From positions 1 to 64,000 of the forward strand of contig NZ_JAHRIB010000031.1 of the NCBI RefSeq assembly GCF_019090165.1: DNA of 64,000 nt, read 5' to 3'. This DNA is from Streptomyces sp. BV286 (GTDB taxonomy: Bacteria; Actinomycetota; Actinomycetes; Streptomycetales; Streptomycetaceae). The first letter of the stretch is position 1; each line of letters begins with the position of its first letter. Shown one piece after another: positions 7,754 through 15,131 of this stretch. The translations under genes and the position numbers were made by a program. Under the pieces are notes generated by a model that was not told the origin of the DNA, searched no databases, and saw only the letters and a program-made list of their open reading frames with translations.

Positions 7754-8768
7754 GAGCGACACCGAGGGCAACAGCGCGTACGGGAAGAAGTCCTTCAAGA
7801 GGTCGAAGAGCCACTTCTCGGACCGGGTGACGGCCGACGGCCGGGACGGCTGGCCCGTCGAGAGCGGGCGCTACCGGCTGGTCGTCAGCCGGGCCTGCCC
7901 CTGGGCGAGCCGCGCGGTGATCTCGCGGCGGCTGCTGGGGCTCGAGGACGCCCTGCCGATGGCGGTCACCGACCCGGTCCAGGACGACCGCAGCTGGCGG
8001 TTCACCCTGGATCCCGGCGGCCGTGATCCGGTACTCGGCATCCGGTACCTCGCCGAGGCGTACGAGGCGCGGGAGCCGGGCCATCCGGGCGGTGTCAGCG
8101 TGCCCGCGCTGGTGGACGTGCCCAGCGGACGGCTGGTGACCAACGACTACCAGCAGCTGACCCTGGACCTCGCCACCGAATGGCGGAGCCTGCACCGGGA
8201 GGGGGCGCCCGACCTCTACCCGGAGAAGCTTCGCGACGAGATCGACGACGTGATGGGAGAGGTGTACGAGGACGTCAACAACGGTGTGTACCGGGCCGGA
8301 TTCGCGACCGCTCAGGACGAGTACGCGGCGGCCTGCGAGGGCGTGTTCCGGCGGCTGGGACTGCTGTCGGAACGGCTCGCGGAGCGCCGGTACCTGGTCG
8401 GGGACACGATCACGGAGGCTGACATCCGGCTGTTCACGACACTGGTCCGCTTCGACGCCGTGTATCACGGCCATTTCAAGTGCAACCAATGGAAGTTGAC
8501 GGAGGATCAGGTCCTGTGGGCGTACGCCCGTGACCTCTACCAGACACCCGGGTTCGGGGACACCGTCGACTTCGACCACATCAAGCGGCACTACTACCAG
8601 GTCCACGAGGGCATCAACCCGACCGGCATCGTGCCGCTCGGGCCCGACCTGTCGGGGTGGCTGACCTCTCACGGTCGCGAGGAACTGGGCGGGCGCCCGT
8701 TCGGAGCCGGGAGCCCGCCCGGGCCCGTGCGCGAGGGCGAGGAGGTGGCGGCGACCGGCCGCCCCTGA
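7752..8768 (+). CDS. Glutathionyl-hydroquinone reductase-like (Xi-class GST)
   Basis: A 338-residue Xi-class glutathione transferase-like enzyme. The thioredoxin-fold active site RACPWASRA at about residue 51-59 carries the catalytic Cys of S-glutathionyl-hydroquinone reductases. It is followed by LEDALPMAVTDPVQDDRSW, and the helical domain has LVGDTITEADIRLFTTLVRFDAVYHGHFKCN and FDHIKRHYYQVHEGINPTGIVPLGP, all characteristic. AAGGAG precedes ATG 7752. Actinomycetes use mycothiol rather than glutathione, so the physiological thiol is likely mycothiol. The last about 30 residues (Gly/Pro/Glu rich) extend past the usual family end. Confidence 0.92.
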   Translation: MSDTEGNSAYGKKSFKRSKSHFSDRVTADGRDGWPVESGRYRLVVSRACPWASRAVISRRLLGLEDALPMAVTDPVQDDRSWRFTLDPGGRDPVLGIRYLAEAYEAREPGHPGGVSVPALVDVPSGRLVTNDYQQLTLDLATEWRSLHREGAPDLYPEKLRDEIDDVMGEVYEDVNNGVYRAGFATAQDEYAAACEGVFRRLGLLSERLAERRYLVGDTITEADIRLFTTLVRFDAVYHGHFKCNQWKLTEDQVLWAYARDLYQTPGFGDTVDFDHIKRHYYQVHEGINPTGIVPLGPDLSGWLTSHGREELGGRPFGAGSPPGPVREGEEVAATGRP

Positions 8769-8993
8769 CCTGCCGGGCTCGCCCCGCTCCGGCTCTCCGG
8801 CGCCGGCAGCCGGGGCGGTGGGCCCGGGCCTGGGCTGGGCCTGGGCACTGGGCCCGGCGGAGATTGTGTCCCTGTCGGCGCCGTCCGCGCCGTCCCGTGG
8901 TGCCATCCATTCCGTCTCGCGGACGTCCGCGTATTCGCCGCTGAACTGGACACTCGCCAGGTGTCCGGGAAAAACGAGCCGAAGGAGAGCCAG

Positions 8994-9287
8994 GTGCAGA
9001 AGAAGAAGCTGCCCATCGTCTACAAGCCCATCGGGTTCGTACTCGGCTGGACGAGCGGAACCCTCGCCGGCATGGCGTTCAAGGCGACCTGGAAGGCGAT
9101 CCGTCACGAGGACGACGCACCCGACGCGCTGGACAAGGACCGCGGCTGGGGAGAGGTGCTGCTCGCCGCGGCCATCCAGGGCGCGATCTTCGCGGTCGTC
9201 CGCAGCGCGGTGGACCGCACGGGTGCGACAGCCATCGAACGGTCCACCGGAGTGTGGCCCTCCGACCAGAAGGGGGGCCGCGACTGA
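8994..9287 (+). CDS. DUF4235 small membrane protein
   Basis: A 97-residue DUF4235 protein with two hydrophobic segments: IVYKPIGFVLGWTSGTLAGMAF near the N-terminus and GEVLLAAAIQGAIFAVVRSAVDR near the C-terminus. A charged loop (DDAPDALDKDRGW) joins them, the typical family layout. The start is GTG 8994, which has GAAGGAGA at 8981-8988; an in-frame GTG at 8961 has no such site. Function unknown; these proteins are common in actinobacteria and often co-occur with stress genes. Confidence 0.85.
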   Translation: MQKKKLPIVYKPIGFVLGWTSGTLAGMAFKATWKAIRHEDDAPDALDKDRGWGEVLLAAAIQGAIFAVVRSAVDRTGATAIERSTGVWPSDQKGGRD

Positions 9288-9350
9288 CTGCACCTACCGT
9301 CCAGTACGGTGGGCCTCCACATCGGTGGCCGGCAGTCAGGGGAGCAAGTC

Positions 9351-9818
9351 GTGACGAACCAGATAGCGGTGGGCGACACCGTGGAGGACTTCACGCTCCC
9401 CGACGAGACCGGTACGACCCGGAAGCTCTCGGAGCTGCTGGACGAGGGCCCCGTCGTACTGTTCTTCTATCCGGCGGCGAACACCGCGGTCTGCACCGCC
9501 GAGGCGTGCCACTTCCGCGACCTGGCAGCCGAGTTCGCGGCTGTCGGAGCCCGGCCGGTGGGCATCAGCGGTGACACGGTCGAGCGCCAGCAGGAGTTCG
9601 CGGGAAAGAACAGCCTCGGGTTTCCGCTGCTCTCGGACCCGGCAGGCGAGATCCGCGAGCGTTTCGGAGTGAAGCGCGGATTCTCGCTGGCGCCCACCAA
9701 GCGGGTCACCTTCGTCCTCTCCGAGGAGCGGAAGGTGCTCGAGGTGGTGCGCAGCGAGATCCGGGCGAGCGTGCACGCGGACCGCGCCCTGGCGGCCCTG
9801 CGCGCGCACCGCGGCTGA
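9351..9818 (+). CDS. PrxQ/BCP-type peroxiredoxin
   Basis: A 155-residue thiol peroxidase of the AhpC/TSA BCP-PrxQ class that reduces H2O2 and organic peroxides. It has VVLFFYPAANTAVCTAEACHFRDL, with the peroxidatic Cys and, five residues later, the resolving Cys of an atypical 2-Cys enzyme. LLSDPAGEIRERFGV and RVTFVLSEERKVLEVVRSE match the rest of the fold. GTG 9351 follows AGGGGAGCA and gives the usual family N-terminus (VGDTVEDFTLPDETG). The active loop reads NTAVC instead of the common TPGC, so the usual Pro-Gly is missing, which is a mild variation. Confidence 0.92.
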   Translation: MTNQIAVGDTVEDFTLPDETGTTRKLSELLDEGPVVLFFYPAANTAVCTAEACHFRDLAAEFAAVGARPVGISGDTVERQQEFAGKNSLGFPLLSDPAGEIRERFGVKRGFSLAPTKRVTFVLSEERKVLEVVRSEIRASVHADRALAALRAHRG

Positions 9819-9860
9819 GCGCGCCGCCTGCTCTTCACCGGGGTCCGGCCCCGCTCGGTC

Positions 9861-10253
9861 TCAGCCCTGCTTGGGCGCGGTGGCCCGGGTGCAGCGCAGT
9901 GTGAACGAGTGGCCCGCCGGGTCTGAGTACCCCCGCTCCTCGTACGGGCCGCCCGCGTCCTTGGTCTCCAGCGGGCGGCCGCCGAGCCCGATGACCCTGC
10001 GCTCGGCCTCGTCCAACTCCTCGACGTGGAAGTCCAGATGGGCCTGCAGGGAGTTCTCGGGGCGCGGCCAGCTGGGCGGGGTGGCGTTCACGTCCCGCCG
10101 GAACGCCATCCTGATTCCGTCGGCTCCCCTGATCTCCACCCGGTTCGCCGTCGCGTCGACCTCCTCGCCGTCGAGGAACTCCTTGTAGAACGCGGCGAGT
10201 TTCTCCGGCTCGGAACAGTCCAACACCACGACGCCTGCCAGTACCAGTGCCAT
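9861..10253 (-). CDS. VOC superfamily (glyoxalase-like) protein
   Basis: A 130-residue vicinal-oxygen-chelate fold protein with two beta-alpha-beta-beta-beta halves: ALVLAGVVVLDCSEPEKLAAFYKEFL and LQAHLDFHVEELDEAERRVIGLGGRPL. It ends with the typical YSDPAGHSFTLRC. It belongs to the actinobacterial glyoxalase_6 group, often annotated as bleomycin-resistance-like, with no assigned substrate. GGAGGA precedes ATG 10253. Convergent with the peroxiredoxin gene. Confidence 0.88.
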   Translation of the reverse strand: MALVLAGVVVLDCSEPEKLAAFYKEFLDGEEVDATANRVEIRGADGIRMAFRRDVNATPPSWPRPENSLQAHLDFHVEELDEAERRVIGLGGRPLETKDAGGPYEERGYSDPAGHSFTLRCTRATAPKQG

Positions 10254-10330
10254 ATCTCCTCCGTAGACCGACCGGGCGCGAACGGCCTTCCGCCCACTGC
10301 TCCGGAGACCGGGTACCCCGTCACGTGAAA

Positions 10331-10786
10331 TCAGTCGGACACCAACCACTGTCCGTCGCGCATGAGTTCGCGCCCTTCGAGCTCGTCGGCCTCGCGCCAG
10401 GCCTGCACCCGCTGCGGGCGGACGCGGAAGTAGAGGTAGGCGGTGGTCAGTCGACGCGGGTCGAAGCCGGTCCTGTCCGCGAAGGCGTCGCCGACGCCTT
10501 CCGGCAGTTCGGCGGGGGCCAGTGTCTCCACCGTCCCCTCGACGAGGACGACGTCACGGGTGGGCCCGATGCCCAGCCGGGTCCGGCCGGTCGCTCGGAG
10601 ATTGCGGCCGGTCGGGCTCGCGGCAGGGGTGGCGAGGAGCAGGGACTCGCCGTCCCACAGGAAGGACAGGGGCACCAGGTACGGCATGTCTCCCTCGGCC
10701 GTGGCGACCCAGGCGTCCACGTCGTTCTCCAGCCGGTCCAGTGTGTCCTGCTTGCGCTGCTTGGGAGTTCGGAGGGGTGAAGTCAT
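10331..10786 (-). CDS. PPOX-family flavin/F420-binding protein
   Basis: A 151-residue pyridoxamine-5'-phosphate-oxidase-like split-barrel protein. Visible segments are DTLDRLENDVDAWVATAEGDMPYLVPLSFLWDGESLLLATP, then NLRATGRTRLGIGPTRDVVLVEGTVE and TAYLYFRVRPQRVQAWREADELEGRELM. The middle block matches the barrel that binds FMN, F420 or haem in this superfamily. GGAGG lies 10 bp upstream of ATG 10786. Substrate and cofactor are not determinable here. It is separated from the VOC gene by 77 bp and may be co-transcribed with it. Confidence 0.85.
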   Translation of the reverse strand: MTSPLRTPKQRKQDTLDRLENDVDAWVATAEGDMPYLVPLSFLWDGESLLLATPAASPTGRNLRATGRTRLGIGPTRDVVLVEGTVETLAPAELPEGVGDAFADRTGFDPRRLTTAYLYFRVRPQRVQAWREADELEGRELMRDGQWLVSD

Positions 10787-11132
10787 CGTGGATCGGCCTC
10801 CTGGGGCGGTCGACACTGCGTCGTCAAGATGTCCGGCAGCCGTCAGGGCGTCCGGTGATCCTCCAGTGTGACGGGAGTTCACCTCTGAGGAGGAGGACCG
10901 TGCCCATCCGGCCACGGAGGCCGACGAATACCCGAGGTCACGGAGTGGTGTAACGCAGGTCACGGTGAAGTCACCGAGGTCGCGGCATAGATCATTTACG
11001 ATCAGGGCAGCCTCGTAGCGGAAATCGAGTCAACTTTCGCCTCGGGAAGTGCAGTTCGAGTCAACGGGCGCCATTTCGAACGCCCGCGCGCAGGGAGGGG
11101 GGCCCTGCCAATCGCCTCAGGAGAGGACGCGA
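10787..11132. other. 346-bp intergenic region
   Basis: Upstream region shared by the PPOX gene and the divergent terpene synthase gene. No convincing coding frame was found. It contains an A/T-richer patch around 10985-11005 (ATAGATCATTTACGATCAG) that could hold the terpene synthase promoter. The repeated phrase AGGTCACGG(A/T)G occurs near 10935 and 10957, a possible direct-repeat regulator site. Confidence 0.4.
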
Positions 11133-12164
11133 ATGCCGCAGGACGTCAGGTTCGACCTTCCCTTCGCCACCCCCGTCAGTGAACATCTCGAGTTCGCCGA
11201 GGCCCGCCATCTGCGCTGGGTGTGGGACAAGGGTCTGGTGCGCAGTCAGGCCGGGTTCGAGGAGTACCGGTCCTGGGATCTGCCCCAGGCGGCCGCCCGC
11301 ACCTACCCCCACGCCTCCGCCGACGACATGGTCGTCCTGATGAACTGGTTCTCGCTGGCCTTCCTCTTCGACGACCAGTTCGACTCCGGCAGGCCCGACC
11401 GCGCCGACCGGATAGCGGAGGTTGCGCGGGAGCTCATCGTCACCCCCCTGCGACCCGCTGGCATCACCCCCAGGGTGGTCTGCCCGATCACGATGGCCTG
11501 GGCGGAGGTCTGGGCCCACCTCTCGGATGGCATGTCCCTGACATGGCGGACGCGGTTCGCGGCCTCGTGGGGGCGCTTCCTCGTGGCGCACACGGAGGAG
11601 GTCGACCTGGCCGCCCGCGGCCTGGCGGGCACGCTCGACCTCCAGGAGTACGCCGCGTTCCGTCGCCGTACGGTGGGCATCCACCACAGCATCGACGCCG
11701 GGGAGCGCAGCCGCGGCTTCGAGGTGCCCGCCGAGGTGGAGGCACATCCGCTGATGGAGAGAATGCGGGACCGCGCCGCCGACACCATCGGGTTCATGAA
11801 CGACATCCACTCCTTCGAGCGCGAGAAACGCAGGGGGGACGGCCACAACCTGATAGCCGTCCTGCACCGCGAGCGGCACTGCAGCTGGCAGGAGGCCGCC
11901 GACGAGGCGTTCCGCATGACCACGGACTGCCTCGCCGAGTACCTCGAACTCGAGTCGCAGGTGCCGCAGATGTGCGACGAGCTCGGTCTGGACGAGGACG
12001 AACGGGTCAGGGTCCGGATGGGCGTCGAGGCCATCCAGCACTGGATCAACGGCAACTACGAATGGGCCCTGACCTCGGGCCGCTACGCGGCGGACAAGGA
12101 AACCCCCGCGGCCCGGGCCGAGTTGGCAGGCAAGGGCTCACTGGACGACCTACTGGCAGTCTGA
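11133..12164 (+). CDS. Class I terpene synthase (pentalenene synthase-like)
   Basis: A 343-residue class I terpene cyclase of the bacterial sesquiterpene type. The Mg-binding aspartate motif is DDQFD at residues 80-84, and the NSE triad is N223, S227, E231 in NDIHSFERE. An arginine sensor region is RRRTVG near 178, and the C-terminal R317-Y318 pair is present. Start MPQDVRFDLPF is as in pentalenene synthase, with CAGGAGAGG upstream of ATG 11133. It probably ionises farnesyl diphosphate; the product cannot be read from sequence. The two P450 genes and conservon next door are candidates for oxidation and control of the product. Confidence 0.93.
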   Translation: MPQDVRFDLPFATPVSEHLEFAEARHLRWVWDKGLVRSQAGFEEYRSWDLPQAAARTYPHASADDMVVLMNWFSLAFLFDDQFDSGRPDRADRIAEVARELIVTPLRPAGITPRVVCPITMAWAEVWAHLSDGMSLTWRTRFAASWGRFLVAHTEEVDLAARGLAGTLDLQEYAAFRRRTVGIHHSIDAGERSRGFEVPAEVEAHPLMERMRDRAADTIGFMNDIHSFEREKRRGDGHNLIAVLHRERHCSWQEAADEAFRMTTDCLAEYLELESQVPQMCDELGLDEDERVRVRMGVEAIQHWINGNYEWALTSGRYAADKETPAARAELAGKGSLDDLLAV

Positions 12165-12192
12165 CCCCACAGCCCGCGCCCCCGGGCCACCC

Positions 12193-12445
12193 AGGGGCGC
12201 GGCAAACTGCGCGGCAATCCCCCGCCCCGACTCACCAGGGGCGCGGGGAACGGCGCAGTCCTTCATGTGTGCGGGGAACGGCGCGGTCTCTTAGGGGCGC
12301 GGGGAACGGCGCGGTCTCTTAGGGGCGCGGGGAACGGCGCAGTCTTTTCAGGGGCGCGGGGAACTGCGCGCCCAACCCCCACGGACCCGCAGCCGACACC
12401 ACACCCCCGCGCACCCCATCCACCCAGGGGCGCGGGGAACTGCGC
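12193..12445. repeat. Cluster of seven 20-bp intergenic repeats
   Basis: Seven copies of a unit close to AGGGGCGCGGGGAACKGCGC lie between the convergent terpene synthase and P450 genes: 12193-12212, 12237-12256, 12271-12284 (partial), 12293-12312, 12321-12340, 12350-12369 and 12426-12445. Copies 4 and 5 also share the flank GGTCTCTT/AGTCTTTT. A related copy occurs at 56296-56313. No coding frame is supported in this 332-bp gap. Confidence 0.85.
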
Positions 12446-12496
12446 AGACACCCCACCAACCCACACCCCACCCCACCCCCGCCCCGAGCGGAGCGC

Positions 12497-13750
12497 TCAC
12501 GCAGTGAACGACACCGGCAGCCGGTCCAGCCGCGCCTCCCACGTGGAGGCCGTAGAGGTGAGGTCCTCGGGATCCACCGCGAGCCGGAGCCCGGACAGCC
12601 GGTGCAGCAGCGCGTCGACGGCCGTCTCGATGATGGCCTGGCCGATGTTCTGCCCGGGGCACTCGTGCGGCCCCCCGCTGAACGCGAGATGCGACTGGTT
12701 GCCATGCACGGAGATGCCGACGTCCGGCCGGATCTCCGGATCGACGTTGCCCGCGGTCAGGCCGAGCACCAGCAGATCGCCCTCCTGGAGGTGGTGCCCG
12801 CCGAGTTCGAGGTCGGCGGTGGCGAACCGGCCCGGCAGGACGGCCAGCGGAGGTGTGTTCCACATGACCTCCTCCACGACGGCGGAGATGTTCAGCTGCC
12901 CGCTGACGAGGCCGGAGAGCCGGTTGGCGTCGGTGAGGATCAGTTGCAGGACCCGGGCGAGCAGGTTGCTGGTGGTGGCGTGCGCGGTGATCAGCACCAG
13001 CCGCAGATGGTTGAGTATCTCGTCGTCGTCGAGGTCGGCGTGGTGTTCGAGCAGCCCGGTGGTGAAGTCGGAGCCCGGCTCCACCCGCTTGCGCTCGGCG
13101 AGCTCACCGAGGATCTGCATGATGCGGTCGTTGTGGACGAGAGCGTCCGCGCCGCCCTTCATCACCAGTGCGCAGGACTCGGCCAGCCGTCGCCCCGCTC
13201 CCTCGGCGAGCCCGAACACCCTGGTGAGCACGAGCATCGGCAGGTGTTCGGAGTACTCGGCCACCAGGTCGGCGCTGCCCGCTCCCGCGAACGCGTCGAT
13301 CTGCTTGTTCGCGAAGTGCGTGACATGGCGGCGGATGCCGCGGCTGGAGACGGCCTGGAGGTTGTCGGTGACCGCGCCGCGCAGCCGGCGGTGCGGCTCG
13401 CCGTCCTGGGAGACGCAGTCCGGCCGCCAGCCCAGCATCGGAATCAGCGGCGAGGTGCTCTCGACCCGCCCCTCCTTCCAGTCCCGCCAGATCCGTGAAT
13501 CCCGGCTGAACTGACGCGGGTTGTCCAGCACCCGCCGGTTCTCCCGGTATCCGAGCACCAGCCAGGCGGGGATGTCGCCCTCCAGCAGCACCGGCGCGAC
13601 GGGCCCGTGCTCCTTGCGCAGCCGCGCGTAGATGCCGATCGGGTCGACGGCCGCGTCGGGCCCGTAGAGACGGGTGAGGTCGTCTCCCCCGCCGTGTGCG
13701 ACCGGGCAGCCGCGGGGGGTGTCGGGACCGTTTAAGGGCTGGTCGGTCAT
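12497..13750 (-). CDS. cvnE: CYP157-like cytochrome P450 lacking ExxR (conservon gene)
   Basis: A 417-residue cytochrome P450, last gene of the conservon operon; its ATG overlaps the cvnD stop by four bases. The haem loop is FSGGPHECPG with the Cys thiolate at residue 364. The I-helix reads AHATT (256-260), lacking the usual acid before Thr. The K-helix, where other P450s have ExxR, reads EVMW at 294-297, so the invariant Arg is replaced by Trp. This is the known peculiarity of the CYP157 family found in Streptomyces conservons. It may have a sensory or structural role rather than normal catalysis, or it may still be an oxygenase; sequence cannot decide. Confidence 0.92.
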   Translation of the reverse strand: MTDQPLNGPDTPRGCPVAHGGGDDLTRLYGPDAAVDPIGIYARLRKEHGPVAPVLLEGDIPAWLVLGYRENRRVLDNPRQFSRDSRIWRDWKEGRVESTSPLIPMLGWRPDCVSQDGEPHRRLRGAVTDNLQAVSSRGIRRHVTHFANKQIDAFAGAGSADLVAEYSEHLPMLVLTRVFGLAEGAGRRLAESCALVMKGGADALVHNDRIMQILGELAERKRVEPGSDFTTGLLEHHADLDDDEILNHLRLVLITAHATTSNLLARVLQLILTDANRLSGLVSGQLNISAVVEEVMWNTPPLAVLPGRFATADLELGGHHLQEGDLLVLGLTAGNVDPEIRPDVGISVHGNQSHLAFSGGPHECPGQNIGQAIIETAVDALLHRLSGLRLAVDPEDLTSTASTWEARLDRLPVSFTA

Positions 13751-14367
13751 CGGGACTCCAGAGCGACTGCGGAGCGTTCCTTGAGGTGACGTATCAGTGC
13801 GATGAGCACATCACGACTGGAGGCCCGGTCGCGGGCGTCGCAGGCCACGACCGGGGTGTGCGGGGAGATGTCCAGGGCGTCCCGGATCTCGTCGACCGGG
13901 TGGTCCTTGGAGTCCGGGAACACGTTCAGGGCGATGACGAACGGGACGTTCTGCCGCTCCATCTCCTCGATGGCCCGGAAACTGGAGGCAAGCCGGCGGG
14001 TGTCGACCAGGACCACGGCCCCGAGCGCGCCCTTGAACAGGCCGTTCCACAGGAACCAGAACCGCTCCTGGCCCGGTGTGCCGAACAGGTAGAGCACCAG
14101 CTGGTCGTTGATGCCGATCTTGCCGAAGTCCAGGCTGACGGTGGTCTCCTGCTTGTCCGCCACCCCGATCAGGTTGTCGACGTCGGCGCTGGCCTGGGTC
14201 AGCGTCTCCTCGGTGGTGAGCGGCTTGATGTCGCTGACCGAGCGGACCATGGTGGTCTTTCCGGTACCGAATCCGCCGGCGATCATCACCTTCACCGAGC
14301 GGGCGCCGTCGGGCAGGCTGCCGTCCGCCGGGTGGCGGTCGGGATGGTCAAAGCCTTTGAAGTCCAC
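13747..14367 (-). CDS. cvnD: Conservon GTPase CvnD
   Basis: A 206-residue ATP/GTP-binding protein of the conservon type, an Arf/Ras-like small GTPase. The P-loop is GGFGTGKTTM near residue 33, the switch II equivalent FGTPGQERFWFLW, and the base-recognition motif is degenerate around ALNVFPDSK. Start is GTG 14367 with AGGAGG, lying inside the 3' end of cvnC in another frame. A longer upstream extension is just cvnC out of frame. In known conservons CvnD works with the roadblock protein CvnB and sensor CvnA in a membrane-associated complex resembling eukaryotic G-protein switches. Its stop overlaps the P450 start. Confidence 0.95.
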   Translation of the reverse strand: MDFKGFDHPDRHPADGSLPDGARSVKVMIAGGFGTGKTTMVRSVSDIKPLTTEETLTQASADVDNLIGVADKQETTVSLDFGKIGINDQLVLYLFGTPGQERFWFLWNGLFKGALGAVVLVDTRRLASSFRAIEEMERQNVPFVIALNVFPDSKDHPVDEIRDALDISPHTPVVACDARDRASSRDVLIALIRHLKERSAVALESR

Positions 14368-14719
14368 TGAGTACCTCCTCAAGGAGCGCGAGGTCGGGCC
14401 CGCGACCGGCGCCTGACGCCGGGATGGGGTCACGGGCTTCAACGCGGCCTGCGTCCAGCAGATCGGCCAAGAGCACCGCGAGAATGTTGAAGGGCAGTCC
14501 GAGGTGGGCGCCGAGTTCGGCCACCGACAGCGGATCACGGCAGCGCCGGAGGATCTCCTCGTGCTCGTGCTGCATGCCTGGGCCGGGCGCGGCACGGGAG
14601 GTGATGAGGGTCGCCACGTCAAGGCTCGACGCCGAACCGCCCGGTCCGCTGCGTCCGCCCGTGAGGACGTAGTAGCGCTCGAGACCGGACGGGTCCGTGG
14701 GCCTGTGGGGACCACTCAT
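14348..14719 (-). CDS. cvnC: DUF742 conservon protein CvnC
   Basis: A 123-residue DUF742 protein. Signature segments are LERYYVLTGGRSGP near residue 14, LDVATLITS, and the winged-helix-like EHEEILRRCRDPLSVAELGAHLGLPFNILAVLLADLLDAGRVEARDP. It overlaps cvnB by ATGA at 14716-14719 and cvnD by 20 bp, so the order A-B-C-D is translationally coupled. Role: DNA-binding-like fold, partner in the conservon; exact action unknown. Confidence 0.95.
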   Translation of the reverse strand: MSGPHRPTDPSGLERYYVLTGGRSGPGGSASSLDVATLITSRAAPGPGMQHEHEEILRRCRDPLSVAELGAHLGLPFNILAVLLADLLDAGRVEARDPIPASGAGRGPDLALLEEVLSGLQRL

Positions 14720-15126
14720 CCAGAGTGCTCCTCCAGACGCGGCGTGGTGCCGAGGAGCTCACCCATCCTGCGGGCCAGGTCCCTCATCTGATGGCCCAGG
14801 AGTCCTTGGTCGAGCCCTTCCCTGGCCAGGACGCCGAGGTACGTCTCCACACCCGCGCGCACCACGAAGAGGTGACCGCCGTCGACCTCGATCATCGCGA
14901 GGCGCAGCTGCCCGGCGTACTTGGGGAACTGCTCGGCCACGGGCTGGGCCAGCGCCTGCAGGCCCGCCACCACGGCGGCGAAGCGGTCCACGTCGTCGGG
15001 ATCGTCGGCACCGTAGGAGGTGATGGCCTTGCCGTCGCTGGAGGCGACGAGGGCGAAGCGGATCTCCTGGATGCTCTCGACCAGATCGCGGAGCGCCCAG
15101 CTCACGTCGGTTCCCTGTTGCGTCAT
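14716..15126 (-). CDS. cvnB: Roadblock/LC7 protein CvnB
   Basis: A 136-residue roadblock/LC7 domain protein. It runs LRDLVESIQEIRFALVASSDGKAITSYG, then AAVVAGLQALAQPVAEQF and MIEVDGGHLFVVRAGVETYLGVLA, the typical alpha-beta longin-like fold. In conservons it is the probable GTPase-activating or binding partner of CvnD. It lies 5 bp downstream of cvnA and overlaps cvnC. Confidence 0.95.
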   Translation of the reverse strand: MTQQGTDVSWALRDLVESIQEIRFALVASSDGKAITSYGADDPDDVDRFAAVVAGLQALAQPVAEQFPKYAGQLRLAMIEVDGGHLFVVRAGVETYLGVLAREGLDQGLLGHQMRDLARRMGELLGTTPRLEEHSG

Positions 15127-15131
15127 GAGGA

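Noticed and set aside
7725..9293. Minus-strand frame opposite the GHR-like gene
   Set aside because: Shadow frame; the plus-strand frame has CPWA and family blocks.
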